Shown here piece by piece: positions 1 through 10,202 of a stretch of 64,000 nt of DNA (position 1 is the stretch's first letter; each line of letters begins with the position of its first letter). The DNA is taken from assembly GCA_022836615.1 (NCBI GenBank), contig MU405217.1:248001-312000 (forward strand), read 5' to 3'. The position numbers and the translations under genes were made by a program. The DNA comes from Annulohypoxylon bovei var. microspora. Lineage: Eukaryota; Ascomycota; Sordariomycetes; Xylariales; Hypoxylaceae. The notes beneath the pieces are model-generated. The model was not told where the DNA came from. It worked only from the letters and a program-made list of their open reading frames with translations, and made no database searches.

Positions 1-1295
1 CATCCAGGAGAAAACGCCCGTATCCTGGGTCCAGATTCTAGTTGAAGCTAAGATAAAATTGGAAGGCCAGGATGCAGATGGATACACGCCTCTTGCTGTA
101 GCCATTAGAGAGGGCAATGAGGACGTTGCCAAGTATCTAATTGAACAGGGAGCTAACACCAACGTATTCAGCCCTGTCTTTGGCAGCATCCTCCACCTTG
201 CCGTTAGAAAGGGCGCCTTGAACCTCGTCAAAATACTGGTAAAGTCGGTTACCGATATCGAGACGGTCGATCCTAGGTATGGCATGTCGCTGTTGTATAC
301 AGCGCTATGCATAGGCGAATTTCCCAAGCTCAAAAAGATGGTGCGATACCTAGTCAAAGACATCAAGGTGTCAGTTAACAAGCTGGGTGGCGAACTCGGG
401 TATCCAATCATCCGGGCGGCGGAAATGGTCAGATCTAACCATCTTATGGGCCTTAAAACACTCAAGTTCCTTATCCGACACAAGGCACAGGTAAACGTTG
501 CGGATAGTCAAGGCCGCCGCGCTATACACTTCGTAAGTAGTTGGACGGAAGATGACGGTATTAAAGTACTAGCTGAAGCTGGCGCGGAGCTTGATGTGAA
601 GGACAAATTTGGCCGTATGCCGATCCACTTTGCGGCTTCATCGTCGACAGAAAACTGCATGATGTACCTCCTGGACAAACTCAAAGACACAGACGTTAAC
701 GTGGCGGACAACGACAATTGGACCCCGCTGTTGTGGGCAGCACGTTCTGGCGGCAGTCCTAATATAAAGGAGTTGGTCTCACGAAACGCCGACGTATGGG
801 TTCGCGGTCGTGCCTACAATGCGATTGCTGAGTGGTCGGCGCTAAAGTTGATGAATTTCTCTGATCAATGGAAAGACTTAAGAGGGGATCTCGAACCCAA
901 GGAGCGCACGAGGATCAACCCAGACGGCGAAGAGGAAGAATGGGACGACCTATTCCACATGATAAAACCTGGACACTCCAAAGACGCTTTTTGCGGGAGC
1001 TGCCTTGTCGTTAGTACAACCCCCTTTAAATCTAGACACAGAAGAAGCTAACCACAGCCACAACGTGTAGCAAATTAGAGGCATACAGTGGAAGTGCATC
1101 GAGTGCACTCCCGACTTCTCTCTCTGCTTCAAGTGCTACGGCAACCGATCCGATATGCATGATACGGAACACAGCTTCGAGGAGATTGGGCCGCTATACG
1201 ATGAAACGCTCACGCCACCAGCCAACGACGTAATTATGAGTGATGACCTTGACCCAGAACTGCCTGAAGAAGAGTCGGAAGATGGGACTGGATGA
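1..1295 (+). CDS. Ankyrin-repeat protein with C-terminal ZZ zinc finger (5' partial)
   Basis: The frame is open from base 2, so the gene starts left of the window; 410 residues are visible. Exons run from the edge to 1009 and from 1071 to 1295. The intron 1010-1070 has a GTTAGT donor, a GCTAAC branch and a GTGTAG acceptor, and joins phase 0. The first ~270 residues hold degenerate ankyrin repeats (TPLAVAIREG, ILHLAVRKG, PIHFAAS, TPLLWAARSG). Splicing completes a ZZ-type zinc finger: C-x2-C (CGSC), then IRGIQWKC, a second C-x2-C, C-x2-C (CFKC) and a closing H-x4-H. An acidic tail follows. Without the intron the ORF would stop at 1051 and split the finger. ZZ fingers bind protein N-termini or histone tails. 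In fungi, ankyrin-ZZ tails are common at the C-terminus of large NLR-like proteins, so a NACHT or other N-terminal domain upstream is possible but unseen. Confidence 0.8.
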
Positions 1296-1494
1296 AAGTA
1301 GAGGGCCTTATGGATGAGGAATGTATTTTATTAGGAATGTCTTTTTCTTCGGATCTAAGCATGAAATGGAAATACTAAAACCTCAACCTCGTCTTGAAAA
1401 AAGAGCAGCACAACAACCTCCGCAATGCATTCTTATTTACATGTTTAATACCGCCCTCTTTCTACTATTGACATCAAGCATTATTATGTGGGTA

Positions 1495-1514
1495 ACCCCT
1501 TTTATAAAAGGGGT
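1495..1514. repeat. Perfect 20-bp palindrome
   Basis: ACCCCTTTTATAAAAGGGGT is its own reverse complement. It could be a dimeric protein-binding site or a cruciform-forming element. Its role is unknown. Confidence 0.8.
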
Positions 1515-1938
1515 ACTTTATCCATCACGTGACACCCCCTTTTATCTTCACACATGACAACTCTGAACGATCTCTTCAAACAAGATCATTACTGACGAAG
1601 TCAATTAATTTTTTCCCTAGTTTTCTATGGGTCATATAACTCTGCTTTGAAAACTCTTACGTACAATTGCTAATTGTAGTGGGGTTGTTTCTTATATCTA
1701 TTAAGAAAAAAATGGTGAAGGAAAAGGCTATCACGTGACCAGAGGAGTTATCACTTACCCTAAGTCCTCTTATGTTTGATACATAATACGGTATAACAAG
1801 CCTTCTTTTCCTGAATCCCAATCTGACTAGAAATTCAATGGCTAGCCCCCGGCAGACTTGACTGGGCGAATTATAAATAGAGAGGTTGAAGGAGGGGAAA
1901 AAGGTTGTTATTCTCCAGTTTTAACTTTGATCTAAAAC

Positions 1939-1969
1939 TAGGGGATTTTCTCTTATATAATCCCCTAGC
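1939..1969. repeat. Inverted repeat (10-bp arms, short loop)
   Basis: Arms CTAGGGGATT and AATCCCCTAG are exact complements separated by about 11 AT-rich bases. As a hairpin it could act in a transcript's 3' region, but no gene end is adjacent. Confidence 0.7.
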
Positions 1970-2107
1970 TTACGTAATAATCCTAAAGTTCAAGAAGGTG
2001 GTGCCTCACTCAATGCTTTTATAACATATCTATAAATCTTTGGTTTTGAATCTTTATTTTATTGACTGTTGACTTTTAACCTTCTACTCGCGAACCCGCA
2101 AGTCTTA

Positions 2108-2129
2108 TAACCTCGCAAAAACGAGGTTA
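2108..2129. repeat. Hairpin near the UAP1 3' end
   Basis: TAACCTCG and CGAGGTTA are exact complementary arms around a CAAAAA loop, about 190 bp downstream of the UAP1 stop codon. It may lie in or near that gene's 3' untranslated region. Confidence 0.6.
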
Positions 2130-2320
2130 GGATGATAATTTGTATCTTAACTCTTTCCACCAGTGTAACATTTCGTTTACGTTATTTTGTCTATCATGTC
2201 ATATCCATTTCATACCAGATCTAAATCGAAGATTTCTCAATCGTCTGTCCCTTGAAGCTTTCCAAGCCCTCGCCGCCCTGTATAACTGGTTAGAAGTGTT
2301 TGGATTCTTTAGATCGTATA

Positions 2321-3799
2321 TCAACTTACATAGCTCGTAAGCGGTGAGACTTCTAGGCCGCCGTCGACATCACCGTTCTTGACAGTTGCGCCGACAGCTT
2401 CCACCCATCTTTGGCCCTGTTCTTTGATGTGTCTACGACTAGTAGCAGGGCTGTCCTCGGGCTGCTTCTCGAACGTCCCGTCAGCCGTTTTGGCTGGATC
2501 TGCGTTCTTGAGCGGGGAGAACTCTTCTTCACGCTTGACCTCGAAGCAGGCAAACTCGTTTAGGTTTAGCCACTTAAAGTTGTCGAAGACGAATTGCTCT
2601 AGTTTGATACCGTTGGGAGACTTGGGGTCGACAGCTTCGCCTTTTTCGGTGTCGAAGAATGGAATCTTCTTCCGTGCAACGTGAGGCGGCAAGTTGTTAA
2701 CCGCATCCCCCATGCTGTCTAGGTATTCGAATGAGTAGTAGTGGTTGACAATGTTAGCAGCACGGAACTTGAGGAGACTGGGCTGTTTGGGGTCTGTTGC
2801 TTGACGGGTAGCGTCATCGATTTCGGAGTATTCTACTACGTCGGGCTTCCCATTCTTTTGGATGATGAGACCGACGGATTCCTTGGCATCTCGCTTCCTT
2901 ACAACCTTGGTGGCGATCTTAACCTTCTTCTCGGCCGCAAAACCAATGAAGACAGGGTCGGCAACCTTTGCTAAGCAGTTATCCACACAGTATGCGTGGA
3001 CGTGCTTGATGTTCGGGCGCATCTTTTCGAGGACGCCTTCATCTTGCAGAGCTTTGTATAGACCACCGTTTCCATCAGGAGCTACCGCAAGTTTTCCCTT
3101 ATTCGCAAGCATGAATTTGCCGTCATTCGTGATGCAAGGAAGCACACCCTGCTCGAAGATCGTCACATTCTTCGCATCGAGGCCGAAATAGGGGGTACCC
3201 TTAGCTCGGCTGGCATTCTCTTCATCACTAAGCTCATCAAGCTTCTCCTTCTTGAAGAATTTCTCGGTTGGTCCACGTGTCGGCCCACTAGTCATGATAA
3301 ACCAGGGAATCACAGCCTTGCTGGGATCCGCGGCCTTCTTAGCAGCCAATTCTTGTACTTTCAAGATTCGTTCAGCTTGAATTTGGAAGAGAGTCTTGTG
3401 GGAAGGAAGTTTGATATCGAAAGCTCCCTTTGGTGCCTTGCTTCCTAGGCGAGTACCCTGGCCACCAGCTAGTAGGACCACGGCAACCTCACCCTTCCCA
3501 ATTAGCTCAAGACCAAGGTTGTACCATCTTTGAATATCTTCGGGCTTCGAATCGATAATACTGGCATTTGCCGATTCGGGAAGGGGCTCAACAACGCCTT
3601 GTCCCTCTTCTTTCGGAGGATTCAGAGCAAGGTCTCGTAGTTTTTGGACTCTAGCGGGATCGATCTTTCGGAGCTGTTCGAAGAGAGCTTGTTGCTCGGT
3701 TTCGCTTAGGGAGTCGAAGTAGGTAAAAACATGACCCTGGTCAGCTTTCTCGTATTGGGCCTTCAGGCTCTGTACTTGGGCGGACGTGAATCCGGACAT
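2321..3799 (-). CDS. UAP1: UDP-N-acetylglucosamine pyrophosphorylase
   Basis: Makes UDP-GlcNAc from UTP and GlcNAc-1-phosphate, the last step of the cytosolic pathway supplying chitin, N-glycan and GPI-anchor synthesis. The protein is 492 aa in one exon, the usual family length. The nucleotide-binding signature LLAGGQGTRLGSKAPKG lies at residues 109-125, after an N-terminal helical region. Later family motifs include the GGLYKAL/HVHAYCVDN block and a NGIKLEQFVFD segment. The LGS after the GTR distinguishes the UAP/USP group from bacterial GlmU. The ATG at 3797-3799 gives the full family N-terminus. It diverges from the DNA glycosylase gene across a 1.35-kb spacer. No abnormality is seen. Confidence 0.95.
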   Translation of the reverse strand: MSGFTSAQVQSLKAQYEKADQGHVFTYFDSLSETEQQALFEQLRKIDPARVQKLRDLALNPPKEEGQGVVEPLPESANASIIDSKPEDIQRWYNLGLELIGKGEVAVVLLAGGQGTRLGSKAPKGAFDIKLPSHKTLFQIQAERILKVQELAAKKAADPSKAVIPWFIMTSGPTRGPTEKFFKKEKLDELSDEENASRAKGTPYFGLDAKNVTIFEQGVLPCITNDGKFMLANKGKLAVAPDGNGGLYKALQDEGVLEKMRPNIKHVHAYCVDNCLAKVADPVFIGFAAEKKVKIATKVVRKRDAKESVGLIIQKNGKPDVVEYSEIDDATRQATDPKQPSLLKFRAANIVNHYYSFEYLDSMGDAVNNLPPHVARKKIPFFDTEKGEAVDPKSPNGIKLEQFVFDNFKWLNLNEFACFEVKREEEFSPLKNADPAKTADGTFEKQPEDSPATSRRHIKEQGQRWVEAVGATVKNGDVDGGLEVSPLTSYVS

Positions 3800-5153
3800 G
3801 ATGATCTTAGTTGGCGTGTCACGGTGGTCTAGAGAAACTTAAGAGAGAATGGATAGAAAGAAGATGACCAATTGACCACTTTGAAGAATAGGTCGTAAAG
3901 TTGGGAAGAAACTGATTCAGGAGATGGGACAGAAGCTTGAAATAGAATGATGATTACGAGGGGCTACTGCGTATATGTACTGTGTACGTACAAATAAGCT
4001 AGAAGGGCTGAGGGGCAGAGACAAGGATCCTAGAGCTAGTAGGCTACCTAGTTAGTGGTGGGGGTAGGGGGTAGGGAGTAGGGGACAGGGGGGGAAGACA
4101 TGCATTTAATAGCTTCAGCTTTGCATTGCCCCTCCATGTTAGTGACACCATCGACACAAATTGGAGCGTTTGATTGCTCAGAATCTTGTGTTTCTCTTCC
4201 GTCCTCTCACAACTTTGTTTTTTGTGGTTGGATGCTGCATCTCCCACCTCACCGCTTGAACAAGCCATGAGGGGATAAACCCACTTCCTATTCGCTACTT
4301 CATTCAGATCAAACTTCGTATATTCCAAGAGTCTGCATGGTTCCCGATTCTGTATTTTACGACAAGCAATGGTGTGCTGACGACGTGTAATATAGTTGAT
4401 ATTGCAGTTTGATTTTTTCCGACATGAGGTTCATTTGAAGACGTAATCCGTGAATGGTAAATTGACTCTGCAGAGACCACATAGCTACGGTACCTGCCGT
4501 TCCATACCCGATCTGCAGGTGTGCCGTAACCTGGAGGCTCTAGATCGTGAGCTATTGGTTCCTGTCAATATCCCTGACTAGGTTCCTTTTCATGCGGCAT
4601 TTGATACGAGGACCTGAACAAAGATCTCCACAATTGGAATCAAAACGAAAACTTCAACTGCTTCATTTATCTAATGTTGAGTATCATCCTCGGACTCTTC
4701 GGTGGGGAGTGAAGATGTGACGAGGCGGTGCTGATAGAAATACGGAAAGATCTGATCTTCAAAAGAAACAGGGTAATGCCTGTCAGATGCAGGTAAAAAG
4801 GCAATTGGTGGGGAATCCGAGAAGTCGATTCGACCCTAGTCTGCTTACCTAAGTAGAATGTGAGACCCATATATTCCTTAGTGGCGACTAATGAGGTACT
4901 AGACAGGTAGCTGCGATGCTTATACACCTGCCAGGCTGAAAACCTTCAGGTACGACACAGAACAATCAACTCATTCTTTCTCTTAGTTAGGTATATAATG
5001 ATTTATATCTAGAAATCCGAGCTATAGACCTATCTTCTCACTCCAGTCAACATATAACGGCACAGAGGGACCAAACAATCCACTCAGAAGGACCGTTCAT
5101 ATGAGCTCGCATTCATTAGGAAAACTTTTTATATATAAGTGACAATCATCACG
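3800..5153. other. Bidirectional promoter spacer, UAP1 / DNA glycosylase
   Basis: Spacer between two divergent start codons. It contains a G-rich run near 4060-4100 and otherwise unremarkable sequence. Open frames at 4044-4328 and 4667-4927 have low-complexity or non-protein-like translations and were not accepted. Confidence 0.6.
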
Positions 5154-6167
5154 ATGTCAACTGATGGGGACGACCAAGAAGCACCAGTGGGAGAAAATGA
5201 TGTCCCCAAGGATTCCAGTTTCAAAGGCCGCCTTCAATTGAGGACTTTCATGTTCACGGGAGCAAGCAGCGGTTCATCATCCTCAGAACCAAGACGGAGC
5301 CAAAGGCTGTCAACACCCAACTTAGCTATCCCATCCCAACGCTCATCATTGGAAAAATCAGCATCACCTCCAAGATCCAAGAAGCGCAAAGCACAGCCAG
5401 AACCCCCAGAACCAGTCAGCATCAAACGCACCCGTAGAAAAGCCTCCCCCACCCCACCCCCCAAAAAGCGCGCCCGCAAAGCATCCTCCTACGCCCCGCC
5501 CTCGACCTATGCGCACCTGCCGCTGCTCCCGGACGCCATCGCGCCGAACCTGCTGATCCTGTTCATCGGGCTGAACCCGGGGCTGCAGACGGCGCGGACG
5601 GGGCACGCGTACGCGCACCCGTCGAACCTGTTCTGGAAGCTGCTCTTCTCGTCGGGCATCACGCCAGTACCCTGCATCGCGGCCGAGGACCAGACGATGC
5701 CGCGGCGCTTCGCGCTGGGCCACACTAACATCGTGGCGCGGCCCTCGCGCAACGGCGCCGAGCTCAGCAAGGCGGAGATGGACGAGGGCGTTTCTATCCT
5801 CGAGGACAAGTGCCGCCGCTGGCGCCCCGAGGTCGCTTGCGTCGTCGGCAAGAGCATCTGGGAGAGCGTGTGCCGCGTCCGGCACGGCCGGGCTTTAAAG
5901 AAGGGCGAGTTCGCGTACGGATGGCAGGAGGAGAGGATGGGCGTTATTAAAGGAGGGGATGGAGAGGAGGCTTGGGAGGGGTCGCGGATTTTCGTCGCGA
6001 CGAGTACGAGTGGGCTGGCGGCGACGCTGCGGCCGGAGGAGAAGGAGAGGATTTGGAAGATTTTGGGAGATTGGTGTGTGGAGAGACGGAGGCAGAGGGA
6101 GGAGACTACTGGTGCTACTAGTGCTACTAGTGCTACTGGGAGTGTTGAAGCACTAGATGAGACGTGA
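5154..6167 (+). CDS. Mug/TDG-type mismatch-specific uracil/thymine DNA glycosylase
   Basis: Base-excision repair enzyme that removes uracil or thymine mispaired with guanine. The product is 337 aa. Residues 1-120 are a basic, Ser/Pro/Lys-rich tail (PRRSQR, SKKRK, PKKRARK) likely to serve DNA binding and nuclear import. The catalytic domain follows with motif I GLNPG at 139-143, whose Asn is the water-activating residue of the family. After it come the NLFWKLL helix, GHTNIVARPSR, and the STSG segment in the position of the family's second conserved loop. The first true ATG is at 5154; upstream in-frame codons lack ATG. There is one exon. Base composition changes abruptly: the tail is balanced, while about 5480-5900 is strongly GC-rich with G or C at nearly every third position. 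It converges on the glycine-rich protein gene. Confidence 0.88.
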   Translation: MSTDGDDQEAPVGENDVPKDSSFKGRLQLRTFMFTGASSGSSSSEPRRSQRLSTPNLAIPSQRSSLEKSASPPRSKKRKAQPEPPEPVSIKRTRRKASPTPPPKKRARKASSYAPPSTYAHLPLLPDAIAPNLLILFIGLNPGLQTARTGHAYAHPSNLFWKLLFSSGITPVPCIAAEDQTMPRRFALGHTNIVARPSRNGAELSKAEMDEGVSILEDKCRRWRPEVACVVGKSIWESVCRVRHGRALKKGEFAYGWQEERMGVIKGGDGEEAWEGSRIFVATSTSGLAATLRPEEKERIWKILGDWCVERRRQREETTGATSATSATGSVEALDET

Positions 6168-6767
6168 AAGGAACGTCTTGTTATATAGTTTATTGTTGTT
6201 GCTGGAGAGGATCAAGGGTAGATACCTAGGGATGCTTTGCTGATTCTCGTGTGAGATACCCGAAACGAATGTACACAAAAATAACTTGACTTAGCTAGTC
6301 TACTACAAGCCTGCTAGGCTAATATATGTAAAAGGACATCACTTTAAAGTTAACGGAGTGCAAACAGTCTGTCGTGAGAGATTATAATCAAATTAGAAGA
6401 ATTAGTGCTTTCATTATACCGACTCTAAAACGGCATTCGACCGTGTAGCAAGTCGTAGCACAACCCGAGGTCTCCCTAGCCCTTCATTTTACCCCTATAA
6501 CCTCCTCGCAGTTTGTCAAGTATCGAAATTGCCATGGTAACCAGTTTCCCAAGCGTCGAGTCTGTCATAGCAACCGTCACCACACGACCATATCCCCTAC
6601 CTCCAATCTACTTCTTTTCTCTAGGCAGCCCCAAAACGCCAGAAGGGTATCGTCGTAAAACTCGTGCGTTGCCGTACAATGTCTCGTAGGCGTGGCGTTC
6701 TTAAGGCAATTGTATGTGCAAATTAATAAAATCCGAAAACGCCGTATCCCAATATCGACATCTTTCA
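6168..6767. other. Convergent 3' spacer
   Basis: Lies between the stop codons of the DNA glycosylase and the glycine-rich protein gene and presumably holds both 3' untranslated regions. No gene or repeat is recognised. Confidence 0.5.
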
Positions 6768-7592
6768 TTACAAGAGCGCGATGGCTATCACAGTCGTGAT
6801 AACCGGCCACCAACCCGCCGTTTGGGCTAGAGCTACCAAGTTTTTACCAGCAGCATTCGGATCCTCGGTACCGCCCGATGAGGTCGTGCCGTTGGCCAAG
6901 GTGCCTTGGATGTATATAGTGGACTCGTGGGTAGTGTCGTTGTCCGCTACCGTGACGAGCGATTTGTTCAGATTGGCGTAACTCCCATCCCCGATGACCG
7001 AGTTGAAGTACGTCTGATTTCCGTTGTCGTCGCAGCCGCACGTTTCATAGTAATCGCAAACGCACGTCACGGGCTTGGTCTCGTTCTTGTTATTCGTCGC
7101 GTTGCGGTACCAGTACTGGTGCGTGTAGGGATACGCGTACGCGCCGTATGCATAGTATGCGCCTAGAAAGCCAATGGTTCCGAGCGCGGCGCCGCCGAGG
7201 ACCAAGGGGGCGATCCCCGTGGGACTCGTACTACCGGATGTGTACGGTTGTTTTGCGCCCCCACCATAATATGTACCGCCGCCATAGGCGGGGCGAACGC
7301 CACTCCCCGTCGTCGTCGAGCCCCCGGTATTAGACGATGATGATCCGCGACCGCCGCTTGAGGTGCTGCTACTTCCTCCCTTGCCACCCGACGAGCCGCT
7401 ACTACCACCTCTACCGCCGCCGCCGCCGCCACCTTTGCGCTTCCATAGGTCTTCGCTCGACGTTGATCGGTCTTGATTTTGCGACTCCGGCGATCGCGTA
7501 TCCAGCGCGCCATCTTGAGGGTCGGATATCGCGGCAGCACTGATGCCACGACCGAAGGCCGCAAAGCCGACGATAAGATGCGACAGCTTCAT
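6768..7592 (-). CDS. Glycine-rich secreted, probably GPI-anchored protein
   Basis: 274 aa in one exon. A signal peptide (MKLSHLIVGFAAFGRGISAA) opens the protein. Then comes a Gly/Ser-rich low-complexity stretch at residues ~53-110. A hydrophobic Gly/Ala/Tyr segment follows (APLVLGGAALGTIGFLGAYY, ~128-150), then an Asn-rich domain with a CVCDYYETCGC cysteine cluster and several N-x-T/S sites. It ends in a hydrophobic tail preceded by small residues (PNAAGKN), a plausible GPI-attachment signal. The layout resembles fungal proteins annotated only as conserved glycine-rich protein (a DUF7732-type family, from memory). The mature product probably sits at the cell surface or wall. The molecular function is unknown. 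Confidence 0.75.
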   Translation of the reverse strand: MKLSHLIVGFAAFGRGISAAAISDPQDGALDTRSPESQNQDRSTSSEDLWKRKGGGGGGGRGGSSGSSGGKGGSSSTSSGGRGSSSSNTGGSTTTGSGVRPAYGGGTYYGGGAKQPYTSGSTSPTGIAPLVLGGAALGTIGFLGAYYAYGAYAYPYTHQYWYRNATNNKNETKPVTCVCDYYETCGCDDNGNQTYFNSVIGDGSYANLNKSLVTVADNDTTHESTIYIQGTLANGTTSSGGTEDPNAAGKNLVALAQTAGWWPVITTVIAIALL

Positions 7593-8937
7593 TAGAAGTT
7601 CGCGCGTTTGTAATGCGTGTGGATGATAAGCAATAGAGTAACGATTTGAAGTTGACGATGTTACTATCGCGAGTATTAATAGTGTTATATGGATCCTTTT
7701 CCAAGCTGATGCTGGGAAAACTGGGAGAAACGGAAGTTAGGCGGGAAGCAGGGAATCTTGTATTTGTAGGATTGATGGATTGATGGAGTAAGTACAGGGT
7801 TGGGAGGCGGTGATGCGATGATTCCAGATATCTGTGACTGCCAAGCAAACTCTAACCTTGGACCCTCCGACCATGTGTGAGCGCCGCTGAGGGTACTTAG
7901 GACTTAACTAATTGCGTGTGTGGCCAATTTGTGACCATAGCACGATTACTCTTGCCAAGTCCGTCTCCATTGCTACAGTACATAATATCGTAAACCTTTC
8001 TTCATCCTACCTATGACATAGTGTCTCTGTTAGACAAAGAAGTTGAAAGTTTAGTCTAGTTTAAGTAAAGCGGGACGGCTCTAAACCCCAAACTGTATTG
8101 ATGTAGCAAATAATACGGACTAAGGTTTCACTTGGCTCGAGATATTGGATATAATGAATTTGGTAGGTTAGTTATTCGGATGGTTAGATAAGTAGGAACA
8201 ATACTAGGTACTGTAGCTAAAATGTAACTGCAATTGTACTGTATGACCCAATCTGATAACCACAAGGTAGAAAATTCAACTTCAGCTGTTCGAATCGGAT
8301 AATACTTACAACGTCACAATTATTAGGAATAAACTGAGGCTATGCTGCACTGGCTGCAGTCACTTGCAGCTGAAGGTGGTACAACAACGCTCAACTGGTA
8401 CCGGATTCGGCTTAGCTAGACTTAAATTGATAGTCTTGGATATGTACCTAACTCTGATAAGCTAGTCGCTTGAAACTAAATCTTACCTATTATCCCCGGA
8501 AACGAACCAGTTATAAGCGAAGATTTTAATCCTCAGGTACATCACCGATTTCAGATATATTCAATCATTATTCATACGTCGACGAGCTGCTTTCACAAGA
8601 TTGGTCAGCTTATCGAACGACTAGTTACGTCTATGAATGTGTCGGTCTCTTTTCTGTCTCCTAGTTGGAAGATAATTTCCCGACTCCATACTCAGCCTCG
8701 TTCTTTGAATTCAATTCCAAATGGTTAAACAGTAACCTTAATTGGCTAGTAAGTGAGGCACTGTCATTATCACTCCACAGGAACCACGCTTTCGGTACCA
8801 TCCGGGAGCTGACAAACTTCACCACGCGATCGTACCTGCCAGGTGATGCCTTGCAAAGAAGCTTATTGCCTTTAGCTTTGTCAAGCCACACTTAGGTCTT
8901 ACTGCAACAAGGCTCATCTTCTAGATACATATTCATC
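7593..8937. other. Bidirectional promoter spacer
   Basis: Separates the divergent starts of the glycine-rich protein and the ANCHR-like gene. The two overlapping frames at 8661-8895 on opposite strands are not convincing coding sequence. No RNA gene or repeat is seen. Confidence 0.5.
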
Positions 8938-10202
8938 ATGACAGACGCTCCCGGATCAGATCGCTCCTTGCTAGACAGGCTAAATGCCCTCAAACCCAGC
9001 ACTGTCAACCTTGACCCATCATCAAAGTAAGGTAACCTCAGCGCCTCCGGTTTGCCTTTCTTAGTTACAATTACATGACCACCTGTTTAAAGAACCGAGG
9101 TTTGCTAAGTATCCCCAGGACAATTGCCGCGTCCACCATAGAGCCGGCCAAACCTTTGTCAAGAGAGGATGCTCTCTCAGAGAGACTAAAGAGTCTCCGA
9201 AATCAGCCTAGCAATAAAGTTCATCCTACTTATGGCTCAGGGGTAGATGATGAAGGTGGCAGTATAGTTACTGCACCCCTAAATCTCACATCACAGCCAC
9301 AGACCAAGCCCAAAAGCCCGGATGCCAATATAAGCGCGCCGGAGATTTCTTCTGCCGAAGAGGTTGACGACGATGCGGACCCGCTTCTTTATACGGATGA
9401 CCAGACGCTAGAGGAACTCCTCGCGGACCTGCAATCCGACCAAGCGTGGCTTGATGAGGTAGTGGCCGAAGAAGAGGAGCATCGCCGAGTTACCGCGCTT
9501 CTAGATGAACTTGGCAAGGCTTCTAGCGATAAGGAGGGCCCGGACGACACCACCGAACCCAAAACTGGTCATGATGATGGGGATGAGGAGAACAGCGACG
9601 ATGATTCCGACGGCGAACGGATGACTCATGAAGCCGACGACATTCTCGCTCAAGCTGCCGATGAAGCAGGGTTGGAAAAAGCCAACGAACCCCCTTCTCA
9701 GCCCGATCCTACACCCACTTCAACCAACGACATAAACCTACCTCGTGACCAAGAATCAGATCACACGGACCCCTTCAACCTCCCCACCGTGCCCTCCTCC
9801 CTCCAAGACCAACCCGTACCCCCAGACCCCGCCGTGTCCCAAGACGACGCCGACTTCGCCGCGTCCATCAACAGCCGCATGGCAGCGCTAAACCTCGGCA
9901 CCAGCCCGTCCCCCAACCTACCCTCCGCGCCCACCTCGGCCGTCGACGCCTTCGGCCTGCCCGCGGCGCCCACCTTCACGCCGGCGGACCGGCCGGCGCC
10001 CGGGCTGGCCAAGAGGGCCGGGTACACGGACGCGGACCAGAAGACGTGGTGCGTGGTGTGTCTCGAGGACGGCGCGGTGCAGTGCGCGGGCTGCGACGGC
10101 GATGTGTACTGTGCGCGGTGCTGGAGGGAGATGCACGTCGGGCCGAGCGCCGGGTACGACGAGAGGGGCCATCGGTGGGAGAAGTTTGTTAAGGGACGGT
10201 GA
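8938..10202 (+). CDS. ANCHR/ZFYVE19-like zinc-finger protein
   Basis: Predicted 390 aa from two exons, 8938-9026 and 9119-10202. The intron has a GTAAGG donor and a CCCCAG acceptor; the phases match (2 then 1 nt). An in-frame TAA directly after the donor makes splicing obligatory. Exon 1 supplies the N-terminus MTDAPGSDRSLLDRLNALKP, and a related SERLKSLR segment follows the junction. The middle is acidic and disordered, with a helical LYTDDQTLEELLADLQSD block at the place of the MIT-interacting motif of abscission checkpoint regulators. The C-terminus is a B-box-like zinc finger with paired cysteines (CVVC, CAGC, CARC) and closing histidines. Animal ANCHR delays cytokinetic abscission through Vps4; the fungal role is inferred. 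The last 250 bp are markedly GC-rich. Confidence 0.7.

Larger units (their letters stand above)
1296..2320. other. Gene-free spacer with palindromes
   Basis: This AT-rich spacer lies between the 3' ends of the ankyrin-ZZ gene and UAP1. I see no credible gene. It holds three strong inverted repeats (listed separately) and two CACGTG boxes at 1526-1531 and 1732-1737. The motif CCCCTTTTAT occurs at 1496 and again near 1536. It may contain remnants of a mobile element, but no complete terminal repeats were found. Confidence 0.5.
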
